From Aphrocallistes beatrix (taxonomy: Eukaryota > Porifera > Hexactinellida > Sceptrulophora > Aphrocallistidae): DNA of 64,000 nt. The notes beneath the pieces are model-generated. The model was given only the letters and a program-made list of their open reading frames with translations, ran no database searches and was not told where the DNA came from. This document shows positions 54,212-63,776 of this stretch, piece by piece (the stretch's first letter is position 1; every line of letters starts with the position of its first letter). Where the stretch lies: the NCBI GenBank assembly GCA_963281255.1, contig OY725502.1, positions 620,001 to 684,000 on the forward strand, in the 5' to 3' direction. Both the position numbers and the translations under genes were made by a program.

Positions 54212-54682
54212 CACAATTTCCAGTTAATGCTTTATGGCTCTTACATAACAATTAGTTTGGTTTCCTTTTGTTGTATGCAGGAAATATGTGCTTGTAAATA
54301 TGCTATGTGTATTATTGTTGTTATTATTGTTATTTGTTGTCTTAGTATATTTGAATTCAATAATTGCTTGAATATTGAACTTGAAATACTTTTTTATAGT
54401 AAATTAATTTAGTATTGTTATGCTGTTAACAAATTATGAAAAACTTTTTGTCTCTTATCTCTTTTTCTATGATATAACTATGCACTCATTTCCCTATGGC
54501 TATTATCCCCTACCCCAATCTAAATCTCCAATGGTATAGTTCAAATATATAACATTCATTGTCCTTATCTTGAACTATCGAGCAGATGATAGTGTATTAA
54601 AATATGTATGCTTATAGTAATAAGTTCATATAAAACTGATTAGTTGTTAATTTGGACCTTGAATTACATTCTATACTCTGCA
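54212..54682. promoter_or_regulatory. 3' flank of gene 6 and 5' flank of gene 7
   Basis: The stretch from TTTCCCTATGGCTATTATCC (about 54488) to the gene 7 ATG is repeated upstream of gene 8 (56877-57065) and gene 10 (61250-62225, with a MITE inserted). It includes CTTGAACTATCGAGCAGATG. It is a duplicated promoter. The site TTTAGTA^TTGTTATG at 54413-54418 is the empty form of a Helitron-like insertion site occupied in the two other duplicates. Confidence 0.5.
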
Positions 54683-56087
54683 ATGGAAAATGAATCAACT
54701 ACCACCAATGCAATGGAATTGGCTGAAAGTAAACAAGAGAAAAAAGTAAATAAACAGACGACTATTCATCCAGTTGTTAAAAGGAAGAAGTTAAGGTTAG
54801 GAGGTAAGAAAGTTTGTGTTGGTTTGAGTATCATTAGTATCATATTCATATGGATAGTCTTACTTATTCCAATCACTATGATCATCATAAACGTTGCAGG
54901 CAATAATCAAAGTGCTTTTTTGACTGTGACTAACACTATATTCAATCTCCTCCCTCCCATTAATGTCACTTCCAACTACTCTAACTTTACAATAGAGCGT
55001 GTAGAGTGTGTGGATAACTTTGTTTATGTGCCTGGAGATGAGATGTGCTATCCGGAATGTGATTGGAATCCTTCGAGAGATGATAGCGTGAGAATTGTCC
55101 ATTTGATTTTGAAAATTTTGAGTGTTTTCAGTGTTGTGCTGTGTACAACTACACTGATAGCCTGGTTACTGTTAAGCTGCATTGATTGGAAGAAATTTCG
55201 ATTCCATTACGATTTCCAACTTCCTCGTACTTCTCTGTTCATGGTAGTGAGCAGTTTGTTCATCGTAGCCCTCACCGCGTCTATTGACTTAATGCCTCGA
55301 GAGTTCTTTTTCTGTCAATTCACTGAAAATGGACAATCCTACTCACTTCCTCACTTGTTCTACTCAATCAGTAACATTTCTTACAACAAAATAGTTTTGA
55401 ATGTGATTGGTGCGCTCTACCATTATCTATTCCTAGTGACTATATGTTGGGTTATATTGTCACTAATTAACGTCAATATTATTCTATTCTTTCCTTTTTG
55501 GAGAGGAAGTTTCAGGAAAAAACTTTTCATTTTCTTGATTCAATGCCTAATTTGTTTTGGAATCAATTTGATCCCTGTGGTTATTCTGATTGCTGTGAAT
55601 CCACAGTTGCCTTACGTAGCTTCCTCTTTAATACTTTCTTTCAGTACTCTAAATATTTGGGCGTATATATTCCTCATCAATATGCCACTTTTCGTAGCAC
55701 CTGGACTGTTGATTTCATTGACTATAGTGATTGTCACGAAATTACGGATAACATCTATAGAATCCCAAAAGCAGACAGGCCACAAGATTAAACTGACAGA
55801 TCTCGAGAAGAAATTGATTGTATATGCCATTGTTTTGATGACTTTATTGCTTTTTCAAGCAATTAATTCTATTTTCTTGACGATATTTCCTCCTGAATAC
55901 TTCCAGTTTGTAACCAAGTTCATCCTCTGCATGACTGTCAACAGTCCCATACTGACTCTACCTTCTAACTTCACTGGCAGCAATGCTACCTTGAATGACA
56001 CAGTACCTGTGTACAGAGAGAACCCTTATGGACAGTTTGGACGCCTGTAAAATGTTTGAATCAGAAGCCGATAGACTGTTCCCTCAA
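54683..56087 (+). pseudogene. Class F-like receptor, array 2 gene 7 (frameshifted, 3' end replaced)
   Basis: Starts MENESTTTNAMELAES at 54683, as in gene 10. It is intact through seven core features up to the last outer loop. There TTATGGACAGTTTGGAC replaces TTATGGAGATTTGGAC, a net one-base gain. This ends the frame at 56050 and removes the last helix. Sequence after 56087 is a GATC-rich insertion in place of the remaining exon. One in-frame codon is also missing in the second core helix (VVSSLF). If translated it would be a receptor lacking its last helix; pseudogene is the simplest reading. Confidence 0.7.
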
Positions 56088-56507
56088 TCCAGATCCAGAT
56101 CTCTATTCTAACTTATAAAAAGATCTTCGATCCGGTCACGATCCCCAAAAAGATCCTTTCAATGATAGTCAGAGGACTATCATTTTTAGTACAGCTCCTG
56201 GAAGAGATGCCTTATGGCATGGACGGCGTGCAATGTCCGTTCGTCTGCGGCAGCCTGGGGCATACTTAGTGCTTAAGTTAGTATTCAAACCATTAAACAC
56301 ATTAAAATATATATTGCATCAACATAAATTTCAACACTTTCACCTCCAACTTAATTAAAAAGAAAAAGGATCGGATCGAATTCAGTAAAAGATTCGATCC
56401 GATCCCGATCCTATTTTTAAAAAGGATCGTCGATCCGATCTCGATCCTCAAAAAAAGGATCGCGATCCGGGTCTTTCCGATCATGGATCGAAAGATCCTA
56501 ATGCCCT
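56088..56507. mobile_element. GATCC-rich repeat element replacing the end of gene 7
   Basis: About 420 bp with many GATCGATCC/GGATCG phrases in both orientations (such as AAAAAGATCTTCGATCC and AAAAGGATCGTCGATCC) and a unique centre. After it the sequence rejoins the gene 6 type 3' flank (TTTATGGATCTTACATAACA). The left terminus is not clear, and the right ends near GATCCTAATGCCCTA. Possibly a truncated hAT-type element. Confidence 0.5.
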
Positions 56508-56693
56508 ACTTTATGGATCTTACATAACAGTTAGTTAGATTTCCTTTTGTTGAATTCAGGAAATATTTACTTCTAAATATGGTATATGTATTATTGTTGT
56601 TATTATTATTAATTGTTGTCTTGGTATATTTGAATTCAATAATTTCTTGAATATTGAACTTTAAAAACTTTTTTATAGTAAATTAATTTAGTA

Positions 56694-56865
56694 CAAGCAC
56701 GCTTCGTTTGCTTGCACTGCGCGGCTGGCGACACTTTGTGTCGCCGGAGGCGCCCTTAGGGCGCCTGGGCCCGCATTTATTAATCATAGAGATTTCGAGA
56801 TGTAGAAAACATCTCTAAATACGATTGCCTTGCTGTTATAATCGATATCACTCGAAAAATCACAC
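56694..56865 (-). mobile_element. Helitron-like element, copy D (truncated)
   Basis: Begins CAAGCACGCTTCGTTTGC directly after TTTAGTA, the same target as in the other duplicate (61175). It matches the family for about 170 bp, then switches to the promoter segment of gene 8. Only the minus-strand 3' part is left. Confidence 0.6.
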
Positions 56866-57065
56866 AATAAGTTTCCCTATGACTACCATCCCCTGGCCCT
56901 TTTTAATCTCCAATGGTATAGTTTAAATATAGAACATTCATTGTCCTTATCTTGAACTATCGAGCAGATGATAGTGTATTAAAATATGTATGCTTATAGT
57001 AATAAGCTCATATATAACTGATTAGTTGTTAAATTGGATCTTAAATTACATTCTATACTCTGCAA

Positions 57066-59127
57066 TATGAATCAACTAATGAATCAACTACCACCAGTGC
57101 AATGGAATTACTTGAAAGTAAACAAGAGAAAAAAGTGAGTAAACAGACGACTATTCATCCAGTTGTTAAAAGGAAGAAGTTAAGGTTAGGAGGTAAGAAA
57201 GTTTGCATTGGTTTGAGTATCATTAGTATCATATTCATATGGATAGTCTTACTTATTCCAAGCACTGTGATCATCATAAACGTTCTAGGCAATAATCAAA
57301 GTGACAATACAACTGTGAATAACACTATATTCAACCTCCTCCCTCCCATTAATGTCACTTCCAACTACTCTAACTTTACAATAGAGCGTGTAGAGTGTGT
57401 GGATAACTTTGTTTATGTGTCTGGAGATGAAATATGCTATCCGGAATGTGATTGGAATCCTTCAAGAGATGATAGCGTGAGAATTGTCCATTTGATTTTG
57501 AAAATTTTGAGTATTTTGAGTATTGTGCTGTGTACAACTACACTGATAGCCTGGTTACTGTTAAGCTGCATTGACTGGAAAAAGGTACGATTCCATTACG
57601 ATTTCCAACTTCCTCGTACTTCTCTGTTCATGGTAGTGATGAGCAGTTTGTTCCTCGTAGTCCTCAACGCGTCTATTGACCTAATGTCTCGAGATTTCTT
57701 TTTCTGTCAATCCACTGAAAATGGACAATCCTATCTTCTCGCCCACATATTCTATTCAATCAGTAACAATACTTATAACAAACTGGTTACAAATGTGATT
57801 GGTGCGCTCTACCATTATCTATTCCTAGTAACTATATTTTGGGTTATATTGTCACTAATTAACGTCAATATCATTCTATTCTTTCCTTTTTGGAGAGGAA
57901 GTTTCAAGAAAAAACTTTCAATTTTCTTGATCCAGTGCTTTGTTTGTTTTGGAATCAATTTGATCCCTGTGGTTATTCTGATTGTTGTGAATCCACAGTT
58001 GCCTTACGTAGCTTCCTCTTTAATACTTTCTTTCAGTACTCTCAATATTTGGGCGTATATATTCTTCATCAATATGCCACTTTTCATAGCACCTGGAATG
58101 TTGATTTCATTAACTATAGTGATTGTCACGAAATTACGGATAACATCTATAGAATCCCAAAAGAGGACAGGCCACAAGATTAAACTGACAGATCTCGAGA
58201 AGAGATTGATTGTGTATATGCCATTGTTTTAATCACTTTACTGCTATTTCAAGCAATTAATGCCATTTTCTTAACAACATTTCCTCCTGAATACTTCGAG
58301 TTTGTAACCAAGTTCATCCTCTGCATGACTGTCAACAGTCCCATACTGACTCTACCTTCTAACTTCACTGGCAGCAATGCTACCTTGAATGACACAGTAC
58401 CTGTGTACAGAGAGAACCCTTATGGAGATGTGGATGCTTGTAGGATGCTGGAGTCAGAAGCTAGCGTACTTCTTCCTAAATTCAGTTTCATTTTATATGT
58501 TACAAGCGCGCTTCGCTTGCTTGCGCTGCGCGGCTGGCGGACACTTTGTGTCCCATTGGTTAATTATAGGGGAGATAGCATCTCTAAATATGTCTGTCCT
58601 ACTGTTATAATCGATATCACTCAAGAAGTCACCAAATTTGTCAATTATAAAATTTTTGATGCGTAATGATGACGTCATAACAAAGTGATGACTCATCATT
58701 TTTTGACGATAGTTGTATCATATGTGACGCATGATAGTATACAGATTCTATTAAAATTTCAGCCTTCTATCTCCTATAATGGCTGAGTTATAACTGTATT
58801 GCTTATAAAAATGTGACAATGACGTCATAATTCCATGATGAGTCGACATTTTCGTCTGAGCTCAGAACTTACTGGAGCCATAGCCAAAAAACTCCCACAT
58901 GCCAAAAATCAGCTTTCTACACCCGGCAGTTTCTTCAATCAATTCGTTACAGATATATATATATATATACACAAACAAACAATAATCGAGTTTTAATAGT
59001 AAGGATATTATCTCGCTTAATTTGGTTGCCTTTTTTTTTTGTTCTCGTTCCACAAATTACTTTGAGGCATTTGAAAACGTTGTACAAAAGTGTAAAGAAT
59101 TCTATTCTCAAAATGTACGTTCCATAA
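57066..59127 (+). pseudogene. Class F-like receptor, array 2 gene 8 (three lesions, Helitron-like insertion)
   Basis: Homologous to gene 10 but (1) the usual start codon is lost, so the first in-frame ATG is at 57102 (MELLESKQEKK), 16 residues late. (2) A two-base gain near 58215 (GTGTATATGCC for GTATATGCC) shifts the frame, which stops at 58232. (3) A 503-bp Helitron-like element sits in the last helix at 58503-59005, after which the coding remnant resumes (59006-59127). The middle (about 57560-57800) is almost identical to gene 6 rather than gene 10, so the gene is a mosaic. Not functional as a full receptor. Confidence 0.8.
58503..59005 (-). mobile_element. Helitron-like element, copy B (503 bp), inside receptor gene 8
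   Basis: Minus-strand ends TCCTTACTATTAAAACTCG and GCGCGCTTG. The flanks A (58502) and T (59006) rejoin to a sequence of exactly the length of gene 10 at 63640-63660, so there is no target duplication. It shares AATGACGTCATAATTCCATG and CATTTTCGTCTGAGCTCAGA with copies A and C. Confidence 0.75.
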
Positions 59128-59457
59128 CAATGTATAATTCTTTATTCCGTGTTTATTTTTTTTGTTTATTTGTCTGTACGTGTATATACTCGTTAAAGAT
59201 TTAAAATAGTTTGATTTCGTTTAATAATGTCTATTTTGCTTGTATATATAATCTTGTTGGATATTCTAGTTAAAAGTTTGTTTTTACTTTTTTGCTATTA
59301 TAGGAGATCTCTGAACGGTGAATAATCCAGTATGTATATCCATTTGCTCTTTCCTAGGAAATATAATGGGCTTAAAATTGCATCAAATCTGACCATATTC
59401 TTTATGTAGTAAATATTTGCAACTAAATGCAACTTTTGGTTTCACTCTTTAACCGAA
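59128..59457. other. 3' flank of broken gene 8
   Basis: Matches the 3' flank of gene 10 (63777 onward), including CTATTATAGGAGATCTCTGA near 59298, then diverges before the gene 9 fragment. Confidence 0.5.
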
Positions 59458-59866
59458 GTTGTTGCCTTAATGTTGTTTCAAGGAATTAATCTCATTTTCT
59501 TGAGCTTAGTTTCACTCGAATACTTCCAGTGTGTAACCAAGTTCATCCTCTGCATAACTGTCAACAGTCCCATACTGACTCTACCTTCTAACTTCACTGG
59601 CAGCAATGCTACCTTGAATGACACAGTACCTGTGTACAGAGAGAACCCTTATGAACAGTTTGGACGCCTGTAAAATGTTTGAATCAGAAGCCGATAGACT
59701 GTTCCCTCAATTTACCCTCATACTTGTTAATGTGTTATTTCGCTTGATTTGGGTACCTGTGTTTTTCGTGTTTATCACTCATGTCACACCGAAAATCCTG
59801 AAGAAATGGTATACATGTTTGAATGAGAAGTACTCTTCCCGAATTACATTCATTTTCTCCCCTTAA
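59458..59866 (+). pseudogene. Class F-like receptor, array 2 fragment 9 (3' end only, frameshifted)
   Basis: Only the last third of a gene 6-like receptor remains: the seventh-helix region (LFQGINLIFLSLVSLEYF), the last outer loop, the last helix and the tail KKWYTCLNEKYSS. The outer loop carries the same ACAGTTTGGAC change as gene 7 (TTATGAACAGTTTGGAC), so the frame breaks at the same codon. The 5' part is absent, with a sharp start at about 59458. Confidence 0.75.
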
Positions 59867-60017
59867 CACGATTTCCAGTTGATGCTTCATGGATCTTACA
59901 TAACAATTAGTTAGATTTCCTTTTGTTGAAATTCAGGAAATATTTGCTTGTAAATATGCTATATGTATTATTATTGGTATTATTATTAATTGTTTTCTTG
60001 GGATATATATATATATA

Positions 60018-60341
60018 CAAGCGTGCTGAGTCATCATTTTTTGATGATAGTTGCATAATATGTGAGGTATGTTAGTATACAGATTTTATTAAAATTTCAG
60101 CCTTCTATCTCCTATAATGGCTGAGTTATAACTGTATTGCTTATAAAAATGTGACAATGACGTCATAATTCCATGATGAGTCGACATTTTCGTCTGAGCT
60201 CAGAACTTACTGGAACCATAGCTAAAAGACTCCTACATGCCAAAAATCAGCTTTCTGTGCCTGGCAGTTTCTTCAATCAATTCGTTACAGATATATATAT
60301 ATATATATATACACACATTAATCGAGTTTTAATAGTAAGGA
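60018..60341 (-). mobile_element. Helitron-like element, copy C (internally deleted, 324 bp)
   Basis: Same termini as copies A and B, but about 180 bp next to the CAAGCG end is missing (GCGTGCTGAGTCATC junction). The flank is an AT dinucleotide run on the left and T on the right. Confidence 0.65.
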
Positions 60342-60346
60342 TATAT

Positions 60347-60551
60347 CATAGGCGTCGGATCCACCCGGTTATGGGCTGGATAGGCCCAGAGGGCCTACCT
60401 GACTGGATAAAAGCTTACCCGATACATTCCCAAAGTACTAGAGCCGTGTATCAGGCAGTATGATGTATTATGCCGTGAATGTAGCGGCCCCAGAATCGAT
60501 TGGGCCGACCCCGGAGCCTTCGGGCCGGCGGGCCCATTTCCGATGCCTATG
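60347..60551. mobile_element. GC-rich hAT-type MITE
   Basis: 205 bp. Ends CATAGGCGTCGGA and TCCGATGCCTATG, with flanking 8-mers GGATATAT (60339-60346) and AGATATAT (60552-60559). It is unusually GC-rich for this region. Confidence 0.7.
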
Positions 60552-60557
60552 AGATAT

Positions 60558-60725
60558 ATATAGTCAGCAAAGGACAACAAACGGGTGGCCGCTGGCCGCG
60601 TTGTGCAGGTGACCGCTATACACAGGTTCAATATTATGGAATTTCGGACGGGACTGTTCATTAGTGACCGTTATAAACAGGTGACCATTATATAGAGTGG
60701 CCTTATAGCAGGTTCAAGTGTATAT
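60558..60725. mobile_element. pogo-like MITE, inverted partial copy
   Basis: Reverse complement of 60733-60900 with about 5% differences, ending CAGGTTCAAGTG. It stands head to head with the next element, forming a palindrome centred near 60729. The other end is missing. Confidence 0.7.
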
Positions 60726-60732
60726 ATAAATG

Positions 60733-61135
60733 CAGTCGAACCTGCTATAACGGCCACTCTATATAACGGTCACCTGTCTATAGCGGTCATCAATGAACAG
60801 TCCCGTCCGAAATTCCATAGTATTGAACCTGTGTATAGCGGTCACCTGCTCAACGCGGCCAGCGGCCACCCGTTTGTTGTCCCTTACTGACCCTAAAATT
60901 GTGTATAACGGCTATCACCTTTTCACCCTTTATGTTTTATTACAAGACCTGTTAAGAATAATAATCAAGTTTCATAAAATTATTTTAACTAATGGATATC
61001 TATAAACTTGTTATTTATTGCACTACGTTGATACCTTTTGGGGATTAAGACAATCACCTGTATATAACGGTCACCTGTGTATAACGGCCAATTTTGTTCA
61101 GTCCCTTGGGTGGCCGTTATATACAGGTTCCACTG
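60733..61135. mobile_element. pogo-like nonautonomous element (403 bp)
   Basis: Ends CAGTCGAACCTGCTATAACG and the complement ATATACAGGTTCCACTG, followed by TA on the right. It contains many copies of the phrase TATAACGGTCACCTGT. No coding sequence. Confidence 0.75.
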
Positions 61136-61140
61136 TACTT

Positions 61141-61175
61141 GTATATACACATTGATCGAGTTTTAATAGTAAGGA
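61141..61175 (-). mobile_element. Helitron-like element, copy E (terminal fragment)
   Basis: Only the TC end is present (complement of TCGAGTTTTAATAGTAAGGA), followed by TTGTTATGC. This is the same target as copy D (56694) and as the empty site at 54418. Confidence 0.6.
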
Positions 61176-61283
61176 TTGTTATGCTGGTAACAAATTATGA
61201 AAAGCGTTTTGTCTCTTGTCTCTTTTTCTATTGTGTAACTATGCACTCCTTTCCCTATGGCTATCACCCCCTACCCCAATCTA

Positions 61284-62055
61284 CAGGGTGGCTTTTAAGT
61301 TCTTTCCCAAGCTTGATTAGGTATAAAATTTCTTATACTCAAACAATATTAGTTATTATGGTCTTTAGAGATTGTAATTCAAATATTCTCAATGATTCTA
61401 AAAGATTTTTCGAGTCTAAGACCTATAACTGTGTTTTGTATGATGAGTTTTGTGGAGAAAATATGTGTCCTGGCGCGCAGCGAAATTCGAGAATCAGGGT
61501 CACTGCTTCTGTAAAAAATGTCTCTATAATCGATGTTCCATGACGATTTAGCACCAGATACCTTTCATTCACCAAGGAAATATTTCACAAATCCATTGAA
61601 TTCATTATCAGAAACGAGATAAATTATTATTTCACGTGTTCAAATTAGCTATATTTTGCAAAATCACCCAAAATGGCACTTTTTTTCACATCACCAAAAA
61701 TCTGATCCAAATGGTTCTCAATATATACTGATCTAAACATCCTATATTTCTACAAATTTAGAGTGTTCGAGGAAAATGTGAGAGCTAATTTGTCCTAGAA
61801 TTTGAAGACTCTAGAAATATAATTTGAAAAGCAGTGGGCCCTGATTCTCGAATTTCGCTGCGCGCCAGGACACATATTTTCTCCACAAAACTCACCATAC
61901 AAAACACAGTTCTAGGTCTTAGACTCGAAAAATCTTTTAAAATTATTAAGGAATATTTGAATTACAATCTCTAAAGACCATAATAACTAAGATTGTTTGA
62001 GTATAATAAATTTTATACCTAATCAAGCTTGGGAAAGAACTTAAAAGCCACCCTG
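61284..62055. mobile_element. Fold-back mariner-type element with CAGGGTGGC ends (772 bp)
   Basis: Inverted repeats of about 230 bp, starting CAGGGTGGCTTTTAAGTTCT, enclose a unique 300-bp centre. TA stands at 61282-61283 and 62056-62057. The paralogous promoter of gene 7 (54510-54520, CCCAATCTAAATCTC) is the empty site, which confirms a TA duplication. It lies in the promoter region of gene 10. Confidence 0.85.
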
Positions 62056-62225
62056 TAAATCTTCAATGGTATAGTTTAAATATGTAACATTCATTGTCCT
62101 TATCTTGAACTATCGAGCAAATGATAGTGCATTAAAATATGTATGCTTATAGTAATAAGTTCATATATAACTGATTAGTTGTTAAATTGGATCTTGAATT
62201 ACATTATTTTCATCTATACTCTGCA

Positions 62226-63776
62226 ATGGAAAATGAATCAACTACCACCAGTGCAATGGAATTATTTGAAAGTAAACAAGAGAAAAAAGTGAATAAACAG
62301 ACGACTATTCATCCAGTTGTTAAAAGGAAGAAGTTAAGGTTAGGAGGTAAGAAAGTTTGTGTTGGTTTGAGTATCATTAGTATCATATTCATATGGATAG
62401 TCTTACTTATTCCAATCACTGTGATCACCATACATTTTGCAGACAATAATCAAAGTGATTTTTTGACTGTGACTAACACTATATTCAATCTCCTCCCTCC
62501 CATTAATGTCACTTCCAACTACTCTAACTTTACAATAGAGCGTGTAGAGTGTGTGGATAACTTTGTTTATGAACCTAGAGACGAGATCTGTTATCCGGAA
62601 TGTAATTGGAATCCTTCAAGAGATGATAGCGTGAGAATTGTCCATTTGATTTTGAAAATTTTGAGCGTTTTCAGTATTGTGCTGTGTACAGCTACACTGA
62701 TAGCCTGGTTACTGTTAAGCTGCATTGATTGGAAGAAATTTCGATTCCATTACGATTTCCAACTTTCTCGTACTTCTCTGTTCATGGTAGTGATGAGCAG
62801 TTTGTTCATCGTAGCCCTCACCGCGTCTATTGACCTAATGCCTCGAGAGTTCTTTTTCTGTCAATTCACTGAAAATGGACAATCCTACTCACTTCCTCAC
62901 TTGTTCTACTCAATCAGTAACATTTCTTACAACAAAATAGTTTTAAATGTGATTGGTGCGCTCTACCATTATCTATTCCTAGTAACTATATTTTGGGTTA
63001 TATTGTCACTAATCAACGTCAATATCATTCTATTCTTTCCTTTTTGGAGAGGAAGTTTCAAGAAAAAACTTTCAATTTTCTTGATCCAGTGCTTTGTTTG
63101 TTTTGGGATCAATTTAATCCCTGTGGTTATTCTGATTGCAGTGAATCCACAGTTACCTTACGTAGCTTCCTCTTTAATACTTTTTTTCAGTACTCTGAAT
63201 ATTTGGGCGTATTTATTCCTCATCAATATGCCACTTTTCCTAGCACCTGGAATGTTGATTTCATTGGCTATGGTGAGTGTCACGAAATTACGGATAACAT
63301 CTCTAGAATCCCAAAAGCAGACAGGCCACAAGATTAAACTGACAGGTCTCGAGAAGAGATTGATTGTATATGCCATTGTTTTAATGACTTTATTGATTTT
63401 TCAAGCAATTAATACTATTTTCTTGACCTTCCTTACTCCTGAATACTTCCAGTTTGTAACCAAGTTCATCCTCTGCATGACTGTCAACAGTCCCATACTG
63501 ACTCTGCCTTCTAACTTCACTGGCAGCAATGCTACCTTGAATGACACAGTACCTGTGTACAGAGAGAACCCTTATGGAGATGTGGATGCTTGTAGGATGT
63601 TGGAGTCAGAAGCTAGCTTACTTCTTCCTAAATTCAATTTCATTTTTTATGTTTTATTATCTCGCTTAATTTGGTTGCCTATTTTTTTTGTTCTCGTTCC
63701 ACAAATTACCTTGAGGCAGTTGAAAACGTGGTTCAAAAGTGTAAAGGATTCTATTCTCAAAATGCACGTTCCATAA
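62226..63776 (+). CDS. Class F-like receptor, array 2 gene 10 (intact)
   Basis: 516 residues starting MENESTTTSAMELFES at 62226; an upstream ATG at 62187 would add a hydrophobic 13-mer and is not conserved in gene 8. Layout as in the other genes: basic tail (KRKKLRLGGKKV), N-terminal anchor, ectodomain with VYEPRDEICYPECNW, seven helices, third-loop TKLRITSLES then IKLTGLEKRLIVYA (the usual Asp before LEKRL is Gly here), and an outer loop with four sequons. The C terminus is ITLRQLKTWFKSVKDS. It is the only intact member of the gene 7/8/10 subgroup. A 772-bp fold-back element sits about 170 bp upstream. Confidence 0.72.
   Translation: MENESTTTSAMELFESKQEKKVNKQTTIHPVVKRKKLRLGGKKVCVGLSIISIIFIWIVLLIPITVITIHFADNNQSDFLTVTNTIFNLLPPINVTSNYSNFTIERVECVDNFVYEPRDEICYPECNWNPSRDDSVRIVHLILKILSVFSIVLCTATLIAWLLLSCIDWKKFRFHYDFQLSRTSLFMVVMSSLFIVALTASIDLMPREFFFCQFTENGQSYSLPHLFYSISNISYNKIVLNVIGALYHYLFLVTIFWVILSLINVNIILFFPFWRGSFKKKLSIFLIQCFVCFGINLIPVVILIAVNPQLPYVASSLILFFSTLNIWAYLFLINMPLFLAPGMLISLAMVSVTKLRITSLESQKQTGHKIKLTGLEKRLIVYAIVLMTLLIFQAINTIFLTFLTPEYFQFVTKFILCMTVNSPILTLPSNFTGSNATLNDTVPVYRENPYGDVDACRMLESEASLLLPKFNFIFYVLLSRLIWLPIFFVLVPQITLRQLKTWFKSVKDSILKMHVP

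Noticed and set aside
35115..63776. True Frizzled genes with Wnt-binding domain
   Set aside because: There is no ten-cysteine domain; the ectodomain is only about 65 residues with three or four cysteines, and no canonical KTxxxW follows the last helix.
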